Shown in pieces: positions 22,487 to 35,700 of a stretch of 64,000 nucleotides of DNA. The stretch spans positions 711,386 to 775,385 of the forward strand of contig CAJINV010000016.1 in NCBI GenBank assembly GCA_905178155.1, in the 5' to 3' direction. Position 1 is the first letter of the stretch, and each line of letters starts with the position of its first letter. The notes under the pieces are model-generated. The model was given only the letters and a program-made list of their open reading frames with translations. It was not told where the DNA came from and did not search any database. Both the position numbers and the translations under genes were made by a program. Source of the stretch: Amoebophrya sp. A120. Taxonomy: Eukaryota; Sar; Dinophyceae; Syndiniales; Amoebophryaceae.

Positions 22487-22833
22487 TAAAGCCAGGAGTT
22501 CGCTGTTGTAGAAGAAGGGCGAAGTTTGTTCTAGATAGCGTTTTCAGTACTATCCAAGGAACGGCATCAACAGCTGGAGGCAGAAGAAGAACAAGAGCTG
22601 AAGAAGCCTCCATCTGGTGCTCGAAGAAGAGTATTTGCGCAACTGAAACCAGCACCCGCAGTTCGCGTTTTGCGTTCGAACTTTTTCTTCTTTCGGAAAG
22701 AGGACAACATCGAGGTGAACTGACTGAAACGGAAACAGTACATTCTTCAGCGGCGCGGCGATTTTCGTTTCTTCCAGCAGCTGCACTTCTAAGACGCTCA
22801 CGCAAGAACTTGTAGCTGTGACCAAGTGGTGGA

Positions 22834-23123
22834 TATGCGTTGCAAAGATAGCTGGGTCTGGAAGGGTGCAACTTGTGACGGCGCAAATTTCAGACAACAT
22901 CACAAAGATCTGTCATGCATGAACAGCAAATCCGTATCCGGCCGAAGAGTTGGCACCAAAGGAGGGGATTTGTCATGCGGATTGGCCATCGATAGACACC
23001 TTCGTTCTCAAGACGTGTCATGCTACTTAGGGCTTGCATGCCAGAGCCAGACCTCCTGGTTCAGGCAAAACCTGCATGACAAAGTTCTGCAATCTTCCAG
23101 ACCCGGACACATTTGCAGTTGAA
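22834..23123. mobile_element. introner-like element, family A, damaged right end
   Basis: Starts TATGCGTTGCAAAGATAGCT. The right end CCGGACACATTTGCAGTTGAA lacks ATA. The interior carries several GCATGACAA/TTGTCATGC motifs. No coding sequence is recognised beside it. Confidence 0.65.
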
Positions 23124-23634
23124 ATTGGAGTACCCCTCTGCTCCTTCTTTGCTCAGGCAGACCAGCTACAAAATCGATCATCACCAGCAGCTAGAGCGGT
23201 TCGAGAGCTTCCTTGCCTTCTCATCCAACTCAGTCGCGTCTACTACTTTTTACTCTGGATAAAAGAAGTTCCCATCGTGGGAGTTTTTTTTGCTTCCACT
23301 ACTGTTGTGATACTGCGAGTACCAGCACCGAGCACAAGGGCCGAAAAGTCTAAGTCTCCACTGGGAAAGTAGATTCATTATCGTTTCCTCCCAAGTTTTT
23401 TAAAAATCATCATACATCATCGGCCGAAAGCAGGACGGAGGCCACGAATTTGACTCTTTTTTATTGTTTACACATTACATCAAAGCTAACAGCTGTTGTT
23501 CTCCCTTGTTTTATTATAATTTCATAACTTCCAGCACTTGTTCATAATTATCCTTGTTGAAAAGGCACTCCCTGTCTTATTTTTTTTCAAATTTCAAACT
23601 ATCATTATCAACTCGTTCTCATCGTTCGACCATC

Positions 23635-23862
23635 TATGAGAGTGCACATCTCCTCTTCCGCGTCATTTGTATGGCGCAGCCAGCAATACAAGCGTCGGCA
23701 AGAATGCAGGTTTTGCATGGCAATAAATTCTGCTCCCAAGATTGTGGTATTGTTTGGGCTTGTTCCCGAATCTGTGATGCAAACAGTGGTATGAGGGAGC
23801 GCTTGGAGTTGGGATTTTGCATGGCGTCACATGAGTTGGAGGGGGAGTGGTGCATTTTCATA
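23635..23862. mobile_element. introner, family B
   Basis: Starts TATGAGAGTGCACATCTCCT and ends GAGTGGTGCATTTTCATA. The direct repeat CCATC is exact. The flanks joined without it are open (SFDHPAAEQHRN), but I cannot tie this to a gene. Confidence 0.88.
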
Positions 23863-24288
23863 CCATCCAGCAGCGGAGCAGCACCGCAACCCTCTCTCTG
23901 CAGCGTCACCCACGACCTGGTGGTGCCTGTTTTTGGGTCTAGAAACGGGTAGAAAATTATCACGCAGTACCCCTGTGTGAAAAATATCAAAGCCCGCAAA
24001 ATATTACAATGAAAAATGTCCCCACTCAAGAACTTGCCAGCATTTTTTAAAATATGCAAAACTTCGCTGTGGAAACAAAAATATTAACATTCCCCATCCT
24101 CTTGCATGTATCACCATCACAGATTTTCGATGCTGAATGCGCGAAAAGAGCTTCGCATTTGTTGAAAAACCTTATGCATACAGAAAGTTGTGCCACTTCC
24201 GGGGTGGGGGCACTTTCTTTCCACTTTCATACAAAAGCAGTGAAACCGAGACGAGGTTTTTTTAAGCACCTGTATATGTACATTTGAC

Positions 24289-24573
24289 TATGCATTGGAA
24301 ATATGTCTGGGTCTCGAGGAGTGGGAACCTGTAATATGTGTGTTACGGGTCACACTCACACAAAATAAAAATCTGTCTTGCCTGCTAACTTGCAAAGGAT
24401 GCCTATTTGTGGACATGCTGAGAGCGGATTTATCATGCAGAATAGGCATTACCAATGGACTTCTGCAGGACTTTCGATGCTAAGATCTGCCTTACAGACT
24501 TTGTGGAGCTGCTTGGGAAAACCGCATCACAAATCTCGCAATCTTGCAGACCCAGACATATTTGCACTGGATA
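24289..24573. mobile_element. introner, family A, 6-bp direct repeat
   Basis: Starts TATGCATTGGAAATATGTCT and ends ACATATTTGCACTGGATA. The direct repeat is six bases, TTTGAC, on both sides, not the usual five. No adjoining gene is recognised. Confidence 0.85.
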
Positions 24574-25422
24574 TTTGACTTATTTTAAGCAACATCTTCC
24601 GAAGCAATCAGTAGCACTTTTTTATTCCAAAGAAATATTTTACCAGTACCTCCAAGGGGAAACTCCGACGGCTATTTTGGACGTGGAGGACTGCAGGCCT
24701 GTTACTTAAAAACCCGCTGAAAAAAATTCCAAAAAAAAAGTAGCATCGGGCAGTTGTTCTGTTGTTGAAAAAAAAATTATCATCCAGTTTGTACACTAGC
24801 TTCTATCATCCTTTTTATTCAGATCAGCGAATGAGAAAACCCTTTACTTTTTATTTTTTGAAACACAGCCGGCTTCTATTCATTTTCTAATAAAAATTGC
24901 AGTTCAAAAATAAAATCCTTCCCGCGTAGTAAAAAGCGCCACTGTAGTCGGCTTTGCTTAAAAATTTTTCGAAAAAAAATTTCAAAAACGAAGTAGCAGC
25001 CGCGACGGTGTATCGTGAAGCGTAGCTTTTCATCAAGCCTTTCTTCTATTGCATTGCATGTGGGGGCCGTTTCAACAATTACAATATTCTTTTTTATTTT
25101 CTTTGAAGCCAACGAACTATAATTTTTCGATTCTTTCGCGCATTATCTTGTGGGCTCTTGTATTTGTTATCATCGGGATAGCAGCCAGAGCAGCCTCATT
25201 CGTCCGTGCGGGAAGTCGGGGCAGTTACAGCGCTTGACAGGTTCGAGTTTTGGGACGAAAAGGGAGAACCACGGCGCTCTCAGGAGCTACACGGCGGTCG
25301 AGCATTTTGCTACAAGGAACTGCCGTAGTGCGACCTGCAGTACAACGGTCGACGCTTTTTTCAGCTACAAGTTTTAAACGGGACGACCACACGACCAGAA
25401 GTGCCTAAGCAACCACGTGAAA
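24574..25422. other. intergenic region
   Basis: Two diverged copies of a roughly 45-bp A-rich motif (around 24709 and 24958, each reaching AAGTAGCA) are the only structure noted. The 5' region of the next gene must lie at its end. Confidence 0.4.
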
Positions 25423-27717
25423 ATGTCCGTTTCGAGATTTCAGGGGCACGCCTGCGGTTGGTGGGGCAGGTGTGCTCTTGTCGTTCTTGTGTGCGTGGCA
25501 CCCCGTGCGGCTGGAGAAAGGGAGAAAGAGCAAGCTCGGGGTCCGTTCATGATGCCGCAGGGTGGGCCCATGATGGCGGGCCAGGGAATGCCCATGATGC
25601 AGCAGGGACGAATGCCCATGATGCAGGGACAGGGAATGCCCGCGATGCAGCAACCGATGGGGATGGCCGCCCGACCAGGTGGAGCTGGAGTACCAGCACC
25701 ACTGGGTCCTGTGCCAGGAATGGCGCGCCCGGCCCCCGCCCAGTACGTCCAGCCTGGTTATCAGTCGGAGCGGACACAGCGAACCCGCTATCAAATGAGT
25801 GCCCCCACGTGCCCGAAAAGAGATCAGATTTGTCATGGAATGTTTCATCCCAAAAGCAAATGCAATCTGGTTTTCTATGCCTTCACAGCAAGAAGACCCC
25901 CAAGGCAGCACAGGTTTGTGTTGTTCTTAGTTCTTGCGCAACACCAGAAGAAAACCAGTGCATGCAGTCTCTCTCTACTTGTTACTTAGTGTATCCACGT
26001 AGTAGTTCTCTTGTGCAGTTCTTTCTTTAAGTCGTTCGCTTCCCTGTGCCATGCTCTTGCTTCCAGACAAAACACCAGATGAAAAGCAGTGTAAGATTTC
26101 GCCTGCTAAGTCGTTCCATGCGAATTGGCTACTTGCGTTCATCTGAGGCAAAGTCATCGCTCGATTCGATAGAAACTCCGCACAAAACATCAACAAATTG
26201 TAATTGAACTTTACTTATTTCGAATTCTTGATTTTGGGAGCGGGGGGCACTTTCCATTTTCATACCTACAGCCCCAGACCCGGAGTTGTAGTGCGTGCAA
26301 CCCTGATGAAAGACTTTTACTGCATTTGCATTTTGTTTTTGTGAAGAGGATAAGTTATGAATTTGTTTCCGGATCTATGATGTCTGTGTTGCCGCGTAGG
26401 AGGTAATCCGTGGTGCTCGATGAATATGTGCTCGGGAGGAACGACCGGGCATCAAGGTCTGAGTGTGGACGTGCGCCGCGCGTCGCTGTCGTGAATGTGT
26501 CCACCATTATATATTTGCTCAGAATATTAAAGCTTCTTGTGCATCATCCAACGCTGTGGTCGTGTTGCAACTCGGGGTGTGGCTGCCGAAGACCACAACT
26601 CGGGGTGTGTACTCTCAGCTTCGTACACTGTACTGTGCGGAAGGTGTGCCGAAGAGGGGTAAACTAAAGAGTACTCGTCTCGAACGGGCTCTCTCGACGC
26701 AACCTCGAGTGGTTGCATTCGAGAAAACGGAGGGACTTTGGGATCAAACATTCTGGTCGACCGAAGTCGTGCGGCGGCCCAGCTGGGTGATTGCCCGTTT
26801 TCGACCAGTCAACTTGCAGCCTCGCCTTCAATGAGCCCGCGCGCGAGGCGCAGCAGCGCAGAAAGGGGCGCCGCGTGCGTAATCTGCGGAGGAAGCAACG
26901 CAGAGAGGAACTGTACTGCAACCGCAGGACGCACGACAGAAGAGCGGAGGCGGCCCTCTGCGCGGCGGGCATGCGGCGTCTTCCTTAGCCAGACGTGGGC
27001 GCGCTGCCGCGGCCCTCCCGTGCGCGAGCTTTTTGCGCTGACTCCAGATCGATTTTGTTCGCACACAGCGACACTCAATGCGCGTGTTTTTCGAGGCGGC
27101 GTGTGGGCATCTGGGCAGCCTGGTTGCCCGCCTTAATAAGTGCGGTAAGTGTGCTGGGCCTGAATGGCCCGATTCGTTGCAGCCGCATGGCAAAGCGCAT
27201 CCCACGCACCAATGACCACGCACCGCGACGACGCATCGTGCCAAGCGCCGGCGCTAGTCGGAGGACTGGCTGCCGCTGCGCCGGCACGGCTGGTAGTGCT
27301 CCGGTGAAGTACGGCGATTGCGTTTTTCGTTCTAGAGCGTCATGGGCCGCGTTTGCAGACTCTCTACACGGCAGTAGCAGCAGCGCGTGTTTTGTCGGGC
27401 ACCTTGCAAATTGCATTCGTATGGTGCTTCTGGACCAATGCAAGAATTGAATTGAAAATGTTTGCGAAGTAAGTAATTGACTGCGGGTTCCAGATATTGC
27501 ACGGTCTAGTTTCACTACAGCCTTGGGTGCGGGTGCCGAGGGAGGAACCGTTTTTTGCAATTGATATTCCGGTATATCCTGGGGTGGGACAACATCATCC
27601 TGGAGCGGCACATCCTCCAGGTTCCGGTGCTCCTCAGCCACAGCTAGCACGCCCTCCGCAACAAGTACCGCAACAACAACAACAAGTACAGCCGCAACAA
27701 CTTCCGCAGCCAGTATG
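25423..27717 (+). CDS. putative secreted Met/Gln/Gly- and Pro/Gln-rich protein, N-terminal exons
   Basis: ATG 25423 opens MSVSRFQGHACGWW. A hydrophobic stretch CALVVLVCVAPRAAG follows at about residues 18-32 and looks like a cleavable signal peptide. Next comes a low-complexity region of MPMMQQGR/MPQGGPMM-type repeats, then PGGAGVPAPLGPVPGMARP. Exon 1 ends at 25788 at an introner. The next exon begins near 26265 (SPRPGVVVRATL) and its end is not fixed. A Pro/Gln-rich exon reads from about 27525 to 27717 (IDIPVYPGVGQHHPG through PQQLPQP). A plausible role is a secreted or surface disordered protein. Whether it runs on into the Cys-rich exons from 29.4 kb onward is unknown; strand, signal peptide and composition allow it. 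The minus strand of the last exon also reads hydrophobic, so the strand there is less certain. Confidence 0.5.
25789..26264. mobile_element. introner-like element, family M
   Basis: Starts TATCAAATGAGTGCCCCCAC and ends GGGGCACTTTCCATTTTCATA. The flanks CCCGC and CCTAC match at 3 of 5. At 476 bp it is the longest candidate. Removal keeps the frame open (QRTRSPRPGVVVRA). Confidence 0.55.
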
Positions 27718-29377
27718 AAAATCAAAAATGCCCCCAGCGCACGCACAGTTCAAAGCACTTCGCCACCAGCTGCTCCGGACTACCAGTGCTGACGCCTTTG
27801 TGGTAAAATGCCGTATGAAAAATCCTTCATGCCGCTGAACAAGAGCTAAAGCGCCGACAAGCTCCTCTCGAGTGAAAAATTCCTCTCCACCTTTAAATTT
27901 TTGACCAATAACAGTGCGTCCGTGTGGTACAAGAATGCCATGCGTGCCAGTATTAAAATCTTCCATTAGACACGTGCGCACGAAAAACTTTAGAATTGAA
28001 AGAGGTTGTTTTTCCCTATACAAGTTGCGTTGCAGCTTGTGTCTGACTTCCGAGACCCATCGTTTGATATTGTAGGTAGCACTACAGCGTGGCAGCGTTC
28101 TTGGCATCCGAAACGAAAACAGCCGCTCACATTCTCGGGAGTACACGCACGCGAGACAAGTGCAAGGGATATTTTGCCACCCGGCAAGGAGGTTTTGCCA
28201 TCTGGTAGCCAGAGCAGAAGGGCGCGCTAGCGCTCAGAGCGCTGCGCGAGATACTAGGTTTTTGCGAGCGAAGCGCAAGGGCCTTTGCCGTGGGCCGATA
28301 ATGGCCACCCGGAAAAGGGGAAGTCCAGCGGGTCATGAAATCGGGGAGGAGGCACTGGACCGGTTGGGATTTGGCTTCCGGTATCCGTAGATATGAACAG
28401 TTCGGGCCTTGGCAGACCTATCTTCCGCAAAAACGCTGGCGCTTTAGCGGGGAGAGATTTTTGTGCGGGGCCTGGAGCCGCTTTGTGACTAATCGGAAAG
28501 TTGCAGGTGCTGGGATTCCGATTTGTGCCGCTTTCTTCGCGGGATGGCAGCAGTTTTTCGCCTGTTGGCAGCTTGTGCAGTCTACAAACTGAAAGAAGCG
28601 ATACAAAGGACAGCGGATTGCGAACAGCAGTCGGCCGCGGAAAATTCGGTCGAAACGGTTACAGGCCGTGAGCAGCGCTCCTGGGCGGGCTCTCGGGTGG
28701 CCGCGAAACATGTTCATTTAGGTGAAAGGCGTCCGGGCGCGTAGAATCTGAGCGCGCCGTGCGAAAGGGGGTCGGAAATTTGCACCGTTTGCAGAACCGC
28801 CGCCGGCGTGACGCAGCCAAAAACATGAGAGGCGGCAGCTGCCTCCCCGATCCGCCTCGAGTCTCTCCGCGCTGCCCAGAAAGAGGCGGAGCAATGCAGC
28901 GGCTTAAAAGGTCTTTCCGTGTTGTGAGGGCCGCGAGGAGAGCCAGGAACCCGCAAGGCGTCCTGGCCTTCCGCGTTTTAGTGCTTTCATCTCAGCTTGA
29001 TTTGATAATGCCCCATTCGACCCGCGCGTCGTTACTCTTACTTTTCGAGCAGACTGTGGACTTCTTTTACGTTCTTCTCTGCGCTGCATCGCAGCCTTAT
29101 CGGTGGCGGAGTGCTGGGCATACTTATCATTTCAGGTTGTCTTGTGGCATGGTGTTGTCGTGTCCGCAAGACGGTTCTTTTGCGGGCGCGTTTTATTTCT
29201 TCAAGCAGAGTTTGAGTTTCCCTTTCTAGTTTCTTTGTTCTACCCTGGTGAACTAGCGGCGTAGTTTTATCACATGGAACTTTGCTGCGTGCCCTTCGTG
29301 TCAACAGTTCGGAAGTAGTGACGCGACGCTTCTCTGTAATCTGGCCTCGGCGGGGCCGGGGGTGCTCCGGGTGATCA
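27718..29377. other. GC-rich stretch without a firm exon
   Basis: At 27711 an introner-like left end TATGAAAATCAAAAATGCCC follows the Pro/Gln-rich exon. The only similar complement found is CTGGGGGCATTTTTG at 29397-29411, so the right boundary is unresolved. Nothing else is recognised. Confidence 0.35.
28229..28243. repeat. short palindrome AGCGCTCAGAGCGCT
   Basis: A perfect 7-bp inverted repeat around a single A. The same 14-nt core AGCGCTCAGAGCGC recurs twice at 56.4 kb inside an introner. Confidence 0.7.
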
Positions 29378-29572
29378 TGGCAGCCACGCGCCAAACTGGG
29401 GGCATTTTTGGACGTCGAAAATCGCAGGGGTTGGCTCCCGGAGCGGCGGCTACAGCAATGCTAGGAGGAGGAGGAGCGGCTCCTGGAGGTCTTCCGCAGC
29501 GAATAAATGGCGAATGTTCGGGCGTCAACTACCTAGGCTATCTACCAGTGGCCTTTCCTGCAAAGGGAATGG
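29378..29572 (+). CDS. Gly/Ala-rich exon, unassigned
   Basis: The frame from ATG 29378 reads MAATRQTGGIFGRRKS, then a Gly/Ala-rich run (TAMLGGGGAAPGGLPQR), then NGECSGVNYLGYLPVAFPAK. A GTATCC donor-like site near 29573 would end the exon. It may be the start of the Cys-rich gene, or a middle exon of the secreted gene starting at 25423. Confidence 0.4.
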
Positions 29573-29661
29573 GTATCCGAGGAAAAAGTGTGCGCCGGAG
29601 TTTTATGGATGTTATTTGTTTCGTCAAGATAAGAGATGAGAGCACTACGTAAGCTTTCGGC

Positions 29662-29696
29662 GTGGTTCGTGGAATATGGCATATTTCACGAACCAC
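29662..29696. repeat. 35-bp palindrome
   Basis: GTGGTTCGTGGAATAT and ATATTTCACGAACCAC are complementary with one mismatch around GGC. It lies just after the exon ending near 29572, probably inside an intron. Confidence 0.75.
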
Positions 29697-32600
29697 CCCC
29701 AACGCAATGCACCTTCAGAGCATAAGGTGTATTGAGTCGTCCACAGTTTTCTGCGTATCACACTCGTTACCGCTGTTTTGAAAAAGGCGGAGAGCCATGC
29801 GAGCTGCTTCTTTCTGTCTGTAGTTTGCACCATGCAAAATTCTGCTTCCGCGGCACTTTTCGTTTTCCATGCCGGCATATGGAGTGCAACGGTGTCTGGG
29901 TCGGCATGGGTGTAGGAGCCTTCCGATGTTGGTGCATGATACGGTGAAGCTAGCCTTTGCAGATACATATATTGTTGACGAGGTATATCGCCGGTCCGAA
30001 GCAAGAGTGAGCACGCCAGCGGCATCACTGCCCCCGTCTCGATGGCCATATTTGGAAGCAACATACGAATACAGGCTGCACGCATGGGGGGGTCAATCTC
30101 AATGCGGCCTGCGGCTGCCACCAAATAGGCCGAGCGCGGAGTTTTCAGCGAGTACCGAACGAGAAGGGCGTCCTCCCGGAAATGCGTCTTCAATGCGCCT
30201 GGCGCAACATATGATATCGGGCGCCCCTGCCTGGAAACATTAGAGGCGCCGAGAGTAAAGCAGGCAGTCCGCAGGCCGTTGGCGCCATATTTCGGCCGCA
30301 CGTGGCGGCCGCCAAAGCGGTGGAGCAGTCCGACGGCGTCTAGCCGCGGGGGCTACTGCTTTTTCTTTCTTTGCTGAGCAAAGAGACAGAGCGAAAGGGA
30401 AACGCGAAATCCCGCCTCGCCTGCATATCTTGGGACCGGCTTCTATTCCCAACAGCCGCAACGCCCCGCGCAGGGCTGTGCTGCTTCTCGTCGCTGCCGG
30501 GGGGACGAACAAATGCCGCCGGCCCGGGGACATTGCAGCGAACTTAGCGCGGGGCGCCCGCGTTCCAGATTGGCACGCCCGGCGCAAGTAGTAGCTCGGC
30601 CGTTGCGCTAGCCTTCTGGTTTTGGTAGATAAGACGTGCCGTTGCTGCAGCGGAAGTGCCTGATGCGTGCGTTGGCCCCCGGCCCTTGTTTGTACGTAGA
30701 TTACGGCCGGTTAGTTAAAGCGGGCCAAGCCACCAACCCGTCCTCGCGGGTGTAGTTGTGTTTGCCATTTTGTATACACTGCGTGAGCCGTCGCCGTGGC
30801 GCAACCAGTGATTGCGATGGCGCGACAGCGATGGCGCGGGGGAAATTGATGGCGAGCGGGGCCGGGCACGCCTGGCCTGCCCTTGGGATATCGACAGGCA
30901 CCCCCCGCGCGCTGCCTGTGAGGCGCTGAGTTTGCGGTGCCTCTGCCGCCTTTCTCCGTGTTTTTTATTTTTGTCCGGCCGCACCGCTTCCGCTGGTGTG
31001 TTAGTGTTTTGTGTCTTTGTCTGTGGTGCTGCCAGCTACGCTTTGCGCAAGACGGCACCAGCGCGCCAAGGATCTGCGCGCGCCATGAAGCCTGCGCGCG
31101 CTCGCAATTTTGAGGCGATCGAACAGTTTTGTTTTAATAAATTGGGTTAGCGCACACAGCATCTTCGAGCAGTAATTCATTCTAATTTTCGTTTTGTTGC
31201 ACCTGGGGCGTGGCGACGGCGCGATCAAAACTTCAAGTGTCTCCCGAAGTAACAGAAAACGCAACGCAGGTGTAGCACAGTATCGGTAGAAGTTACTCAA
31301 AAGCAAAGGCGCGGCTTTAGAGAGGCTTGTTTGCGACTCATACATACTTGCACTGCATACCGAAGTGGGGGACTGCATCGAGTGGAAGGACAGCATGAGT
31401 CAATTTCTGGGGCAGCAACAGGGTGGCGCAATGTATGGGCCGTGCAGTCGTTGCATTCTCAACTGATGCAAAAACAAGATGCCGTGTAGATGTACTGTAA
31501 TTGAGAAGTGCCAATCCACTTCTACGCGGGACATATAAGGGATAGTGATAGTGCTTTGATCCTCGAGACGGAAGGAAGCGATTTCTAGGGGCCGCAGCTA
31601 GTAGGCCTGAAGCGGCCCCCCGAGTAGCCGAAAAAAATTTGGTGAAGAAGCTCCCGCCTTTGGCAGTTGCAAGAATACGAGGTGCTTTGATTGTGCCAGC
31701 CCATCAAGGACAATGGCCACGAAAAGTCATCCAAGGCGCCCTCGTCAGGCGAAGCTACTTATTTAGATTGCTTGACCGATGGAGCTGCCCCATGCGTCGC
31801 ACTATTTTTGTTTATGCCAAGGCATCGATCAGAGTCAGGCAGGTGGATCCTATGCAGCAAAAACACCAACAAGAAAAAACAAAAAGAGGACTTTGCGATG
31901 CTTGTATCGATGATTGTGGCCGCAGGAAATCCATCAGATCGGCACTTGTGCTGCGTGGCAGTGCGGTGACGAGAGAGTTCCATCGAGCGCCACAACGCGC
32001 AAAGGAAAGAAGTGCCACAGCTGAGAATGCACCAGAGTTGGACGCCATACAAAGCAAATAGATTCAATTGCCTGCCATTACGGTGCGCCGAATGTGATGG
32101 ATCAAGCCGGCGTAGGTTCGAGTGCGTCAGATATTTGCCGTAGACTTGCGGACCGGCTGAAAAGAGAAAAGGCGGACATGGCGGCGTCTGATGCGGAATA
32201 TCCAAGCTCGGCAACCAAGCCTCGCCCACCGGGTTGCGAGTTCGGGTACCCCCCAACGAACGGAGTAGTCATACAGAGGGTCGAGTTCGAGCTTCCTACA
32301 CCGCAGAATTATGCTCTGCAAAATGGATTGTGTTCTCTGTGTCTGGGACTGCCGCTGCCTCTGCGTTTGCCCTGGACGGCGCTTTGCAAAGTGAAAACAA
32401 AATCCATCAATCTCTACTCACATGATGCATGAAGCGACGCGGTCGTTTGTTTTTTGTTTTATGTGGGATGGTGCAAAAGTAGCTCTGTTGCTTGTCCTTG
32501 TCGTGTGCAATGCTATTGAAGCTGTGATTGCGGCTGCCTTTTGAAAGCTTCTGCGTTGTTTTTCTTTTCTCCTCTGCAGAAGACCAGTATGATAGATTGA

Positions 32601-32700
32601 TGGTCATTGAATAAAGCCATGGCGTTCCTCATTCTCTTCAACTTTTCGAAAATTGTATTATTCATGGAAAAACGAAAAAGGAAGAAAGAAAAAAGGCATC
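29697..32700. other. GC-rich region, exons uncertain
   Basis: Two competing frames near 31640-31800 look protein-like (FGEEAPAFGSCKNTRCFDC and KDNGHEKSSKAPSSGEATY) but overlap and cannot both be exons. A family A-like left end at about 29878 has no right partner. I could not build a supported model. Confidence 0.35.
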
Positions 32701-32711
32701 ACTCTGCAACA

Positions 32712-35700
32712 CACCAATCCGCGGTGCGGACGCGACGACCGTTTGTGCCTTCCCAGACTCGGACACGTTTCCCGTGGATAGTGATGGTGGGCGGTGTTTG
32801 AAGAAAGACTCTCAGACGAAGAAGGTTCTCTGTGACTACAAGAAGGATTTGAACAACGCGGAGCTCCTGCAGAACATTCGGACATGGTACAGCAGTTCCG
32901 GTGGAAAACTCGCGAGCATGGGATACCGCGACATGATTGTCAGCGCGGATACCCCCCCATGTAACCTCTTCCATTTCTTTGACACGTCGACGCGAAACAT
33001 TGTGGAGAGAGCGAGATCAGACCAGAGGTTTGAAGCGTACAAGAAAGAGATCCTTGCGCTCAATGAGAATGATCACGCAGCAGTCATCGGCAACGGAGAC
33101 CGGGCCGGGTATTACCTCGGGGTTGTCAATGCCTATCTAAACCCCACGACAAGCAAAGCTGAACCAAAGCCTCTCAAGATCGAGGATCCAGGCCAAGTTA
33201 CCGAACAAAAAATCATAGAGGCGCAGAAGAAGATCGGTCTCGGTAAGATTACTGTTACGGGGCAGAACGGGGAAAAGCAGGACCTTGAAACGATGCACGA
33301 GAAGAATCTGGAACAGCACCCTGAGCCGGCGCCTGAACCGGCGACCTGGCCAAGAGATTATCATCAGAAAGAAGCTAGCACGCTAGCGCATTTGTGATGC
33401 AAAAATGAAAAGAAGGGAGAGGAGCTTCTCGTTGCCTTCTGTTCAACTTGTGTGTCTTAGACAGTGCGATGCGTTGGGCTCTCCCATGAGTACCTTCTGT
33501 ATGTTTTTTTTTGTATCACGGGTTTTCTTGAATTCGCAACGTTGCAAATGCCTGCTGTGAGCATGCGGGAGCTTTTCTGGGTGATGCTGATGACGATCAA
33601 AGCGGGCGCTCTGACAAGGTGTGCAGCTACCTCACGAAAGGGAAAATCCATCGGGTTCCCAGAGATTGGATAGAAACAGCACAGAAGGACGCAAATGGAA
33701 ACAGGGTGAAGGTCCAGCACCACGCAGCGGGCATGTGCGTGAAGTTCAATAACAGGGACCTGACACTGACTCCTTACAAACAGTGGAAGATAAAGGATTT
33801 TGCATGTGTCTACGTGAAAGGGACGGAAAGCGCTGCTTCGACCACCGGAGGATGTCAGCACATTCAGAACACAGAAGACCAGGATGCCGCCTTGGAAAAC
33901 GCCTTTACAAATGTGCCTCGATACGTGGAGGGCGGGGGCTACCAGAAGCACGCGGACTGTGAATTTGGAAAACCAGACACAGGGGGGACTAGTTTTTCTT
34001 ACTACTTGACCAGAAAGGGGCCGTGCATCAAAAGAAACAACAAGGGTGAGCCGGTTTGTTACTTCGGTTTTACAAGTATGAGGGTGTCAGGCTCGAAACC
34101 GACGAAGTTGAAATAAGTTTGTCCTGCATAAACCCGACACCTCCAGGACCAGCGTCACTGTAGCCCCCAATTTCTAATCGACGCATGACAAATTTCGGCA
34201 GCATCGAAACTCAATTTGTGGCATGCGATTTCGGGCAAAGAAGGCTACTTCTGTCACGCTCCCTCGCAGCTCCATCCTTACCCCAAAACAGGCTTACAGT
34301 TGCCCTCACTCGTGTTCCCTCCAATGCAGGTGGTTTGTGCTTTCCGCTTTTATATGGCATATAGCCTTGCATTGCATCGCACATTATTATTTCAACTTTG
34401 TAAATTTCAAGCCTGACGCCTCCATAAGAACACCCATGCACTGCCGCAAGATCGCAAAGGACGAGTCAAAGGCGCAGGCGAAACGGGTTGGAATGGGGGT
34501 TCTCGACGACAACGCAAGCCCGGACTTTTTCCTGACCAAGTGGGACGGGTTATCTTGAGTAAATACGCCCCCACCGCAGAAGCAGGTGTCATGCAAATCT
34601 GCATGCTTGCAATGTTTCTCATACGAAGCCCCATGAGAGCCATTTTTTAGTGTTGCTTTGAAATTTGTGATGCTCGAATATGCTAGTTCTGTGATGATAC
34701 CGCACTAGCTAAACACGATTACACTGCGATGCGATCCCAAATTATTTACACCTCTGCCAGGTGTCGACCCTGCACCTACCAACTGGTAGGAGGAGGGTCG
34801 TGGGCTTTTTGTTTGCTCTTGGGCTTATTTTCGAAGACTGCGATGGGAGGTCCCGCGGGTATTGGTGAGCTAGCACCCTCGGGCTTTACCCTGCGTGACC
34901 AGGGCCCTCCCATGAGAGCACTTGCTTCGTACCTCCAGGCTTTTGGTCGGCGTCCTTGGTCGGATGCTCCTGTTCTTGGTTGAAGTAGGGCCCCGTGTGG
35001 CTGTAGCGTCTTCCTTCTTGCCCTACTTAGGTTTTGGCCGCGCCCCGTCGTACTTCGTGCAGAAAAGTTCTCGTCCTTCCCTCGTATATGCATGCTCGCC
35101 TTCCCCTCCCGAAGTTTATAAGTTTCTCTTCCCCCTCTACTCCCCTCTACTTTAAGTCGCATCTTTTTCTCACGCTGCACGTATCCTCGCGTTAAGTTGC
35201 TGCCTAGAAGTGCTTTTAGTAGTTGTTACGTGCTTGCTTATTAAAACGTTTTATTGGTCTTAGTAGGGCATGATGCCAACGGGGACGGACAGCCCTTAGA
35301 ACTCCGACGTCATGCGCAACAGCCAGTGCTTGTTAATTTGTGTAGCAGCTTTCCCATCTTGCCTCTGGGGTGTGGGTCCCGGTTTTGCTCACGATACCGA
35401 AAGCGCAACGCCTATGTGCGCCTCGGTCGGCCAGGTGCAATTGCAACACCAGTTGGAGAGACAATGAATACGATATCGCTCTCAGAAGCCAGGTTTGTTG
35501 AGGGACCGCAGCCCGGAACGAGGACAGCACACGGATTTAGTTGGCTCTACGATCCGGTAGCGCACCCATTCAGCACTACCCTTGGCGAAGTGGGTCCGGA
35601 GAAAAGCAATGCACAGGCAGTACTTCTAACGCAGTCCACTTATCGCCCTGAAGATATTTACTTCGTGTATGACAGCAATAAGTGGCCAGAAGCAGAGTTT

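Noticed and set aside
27075-27746. 223-codon minus-strand frame starting with a hydrophobic, signal-like stretch
   Set aside because: The hydrophobic run is the complement of a CAA-rich Pro/Gln repeat on the plus strand, where the sequence reads as a typical low-complexity exon. The rest is GC-biased.
32094-32130. tRNA-like GGTTCGAGTGC motif
   Set aside because: No cloverleaf or matching acceptor stem could be formed around it.
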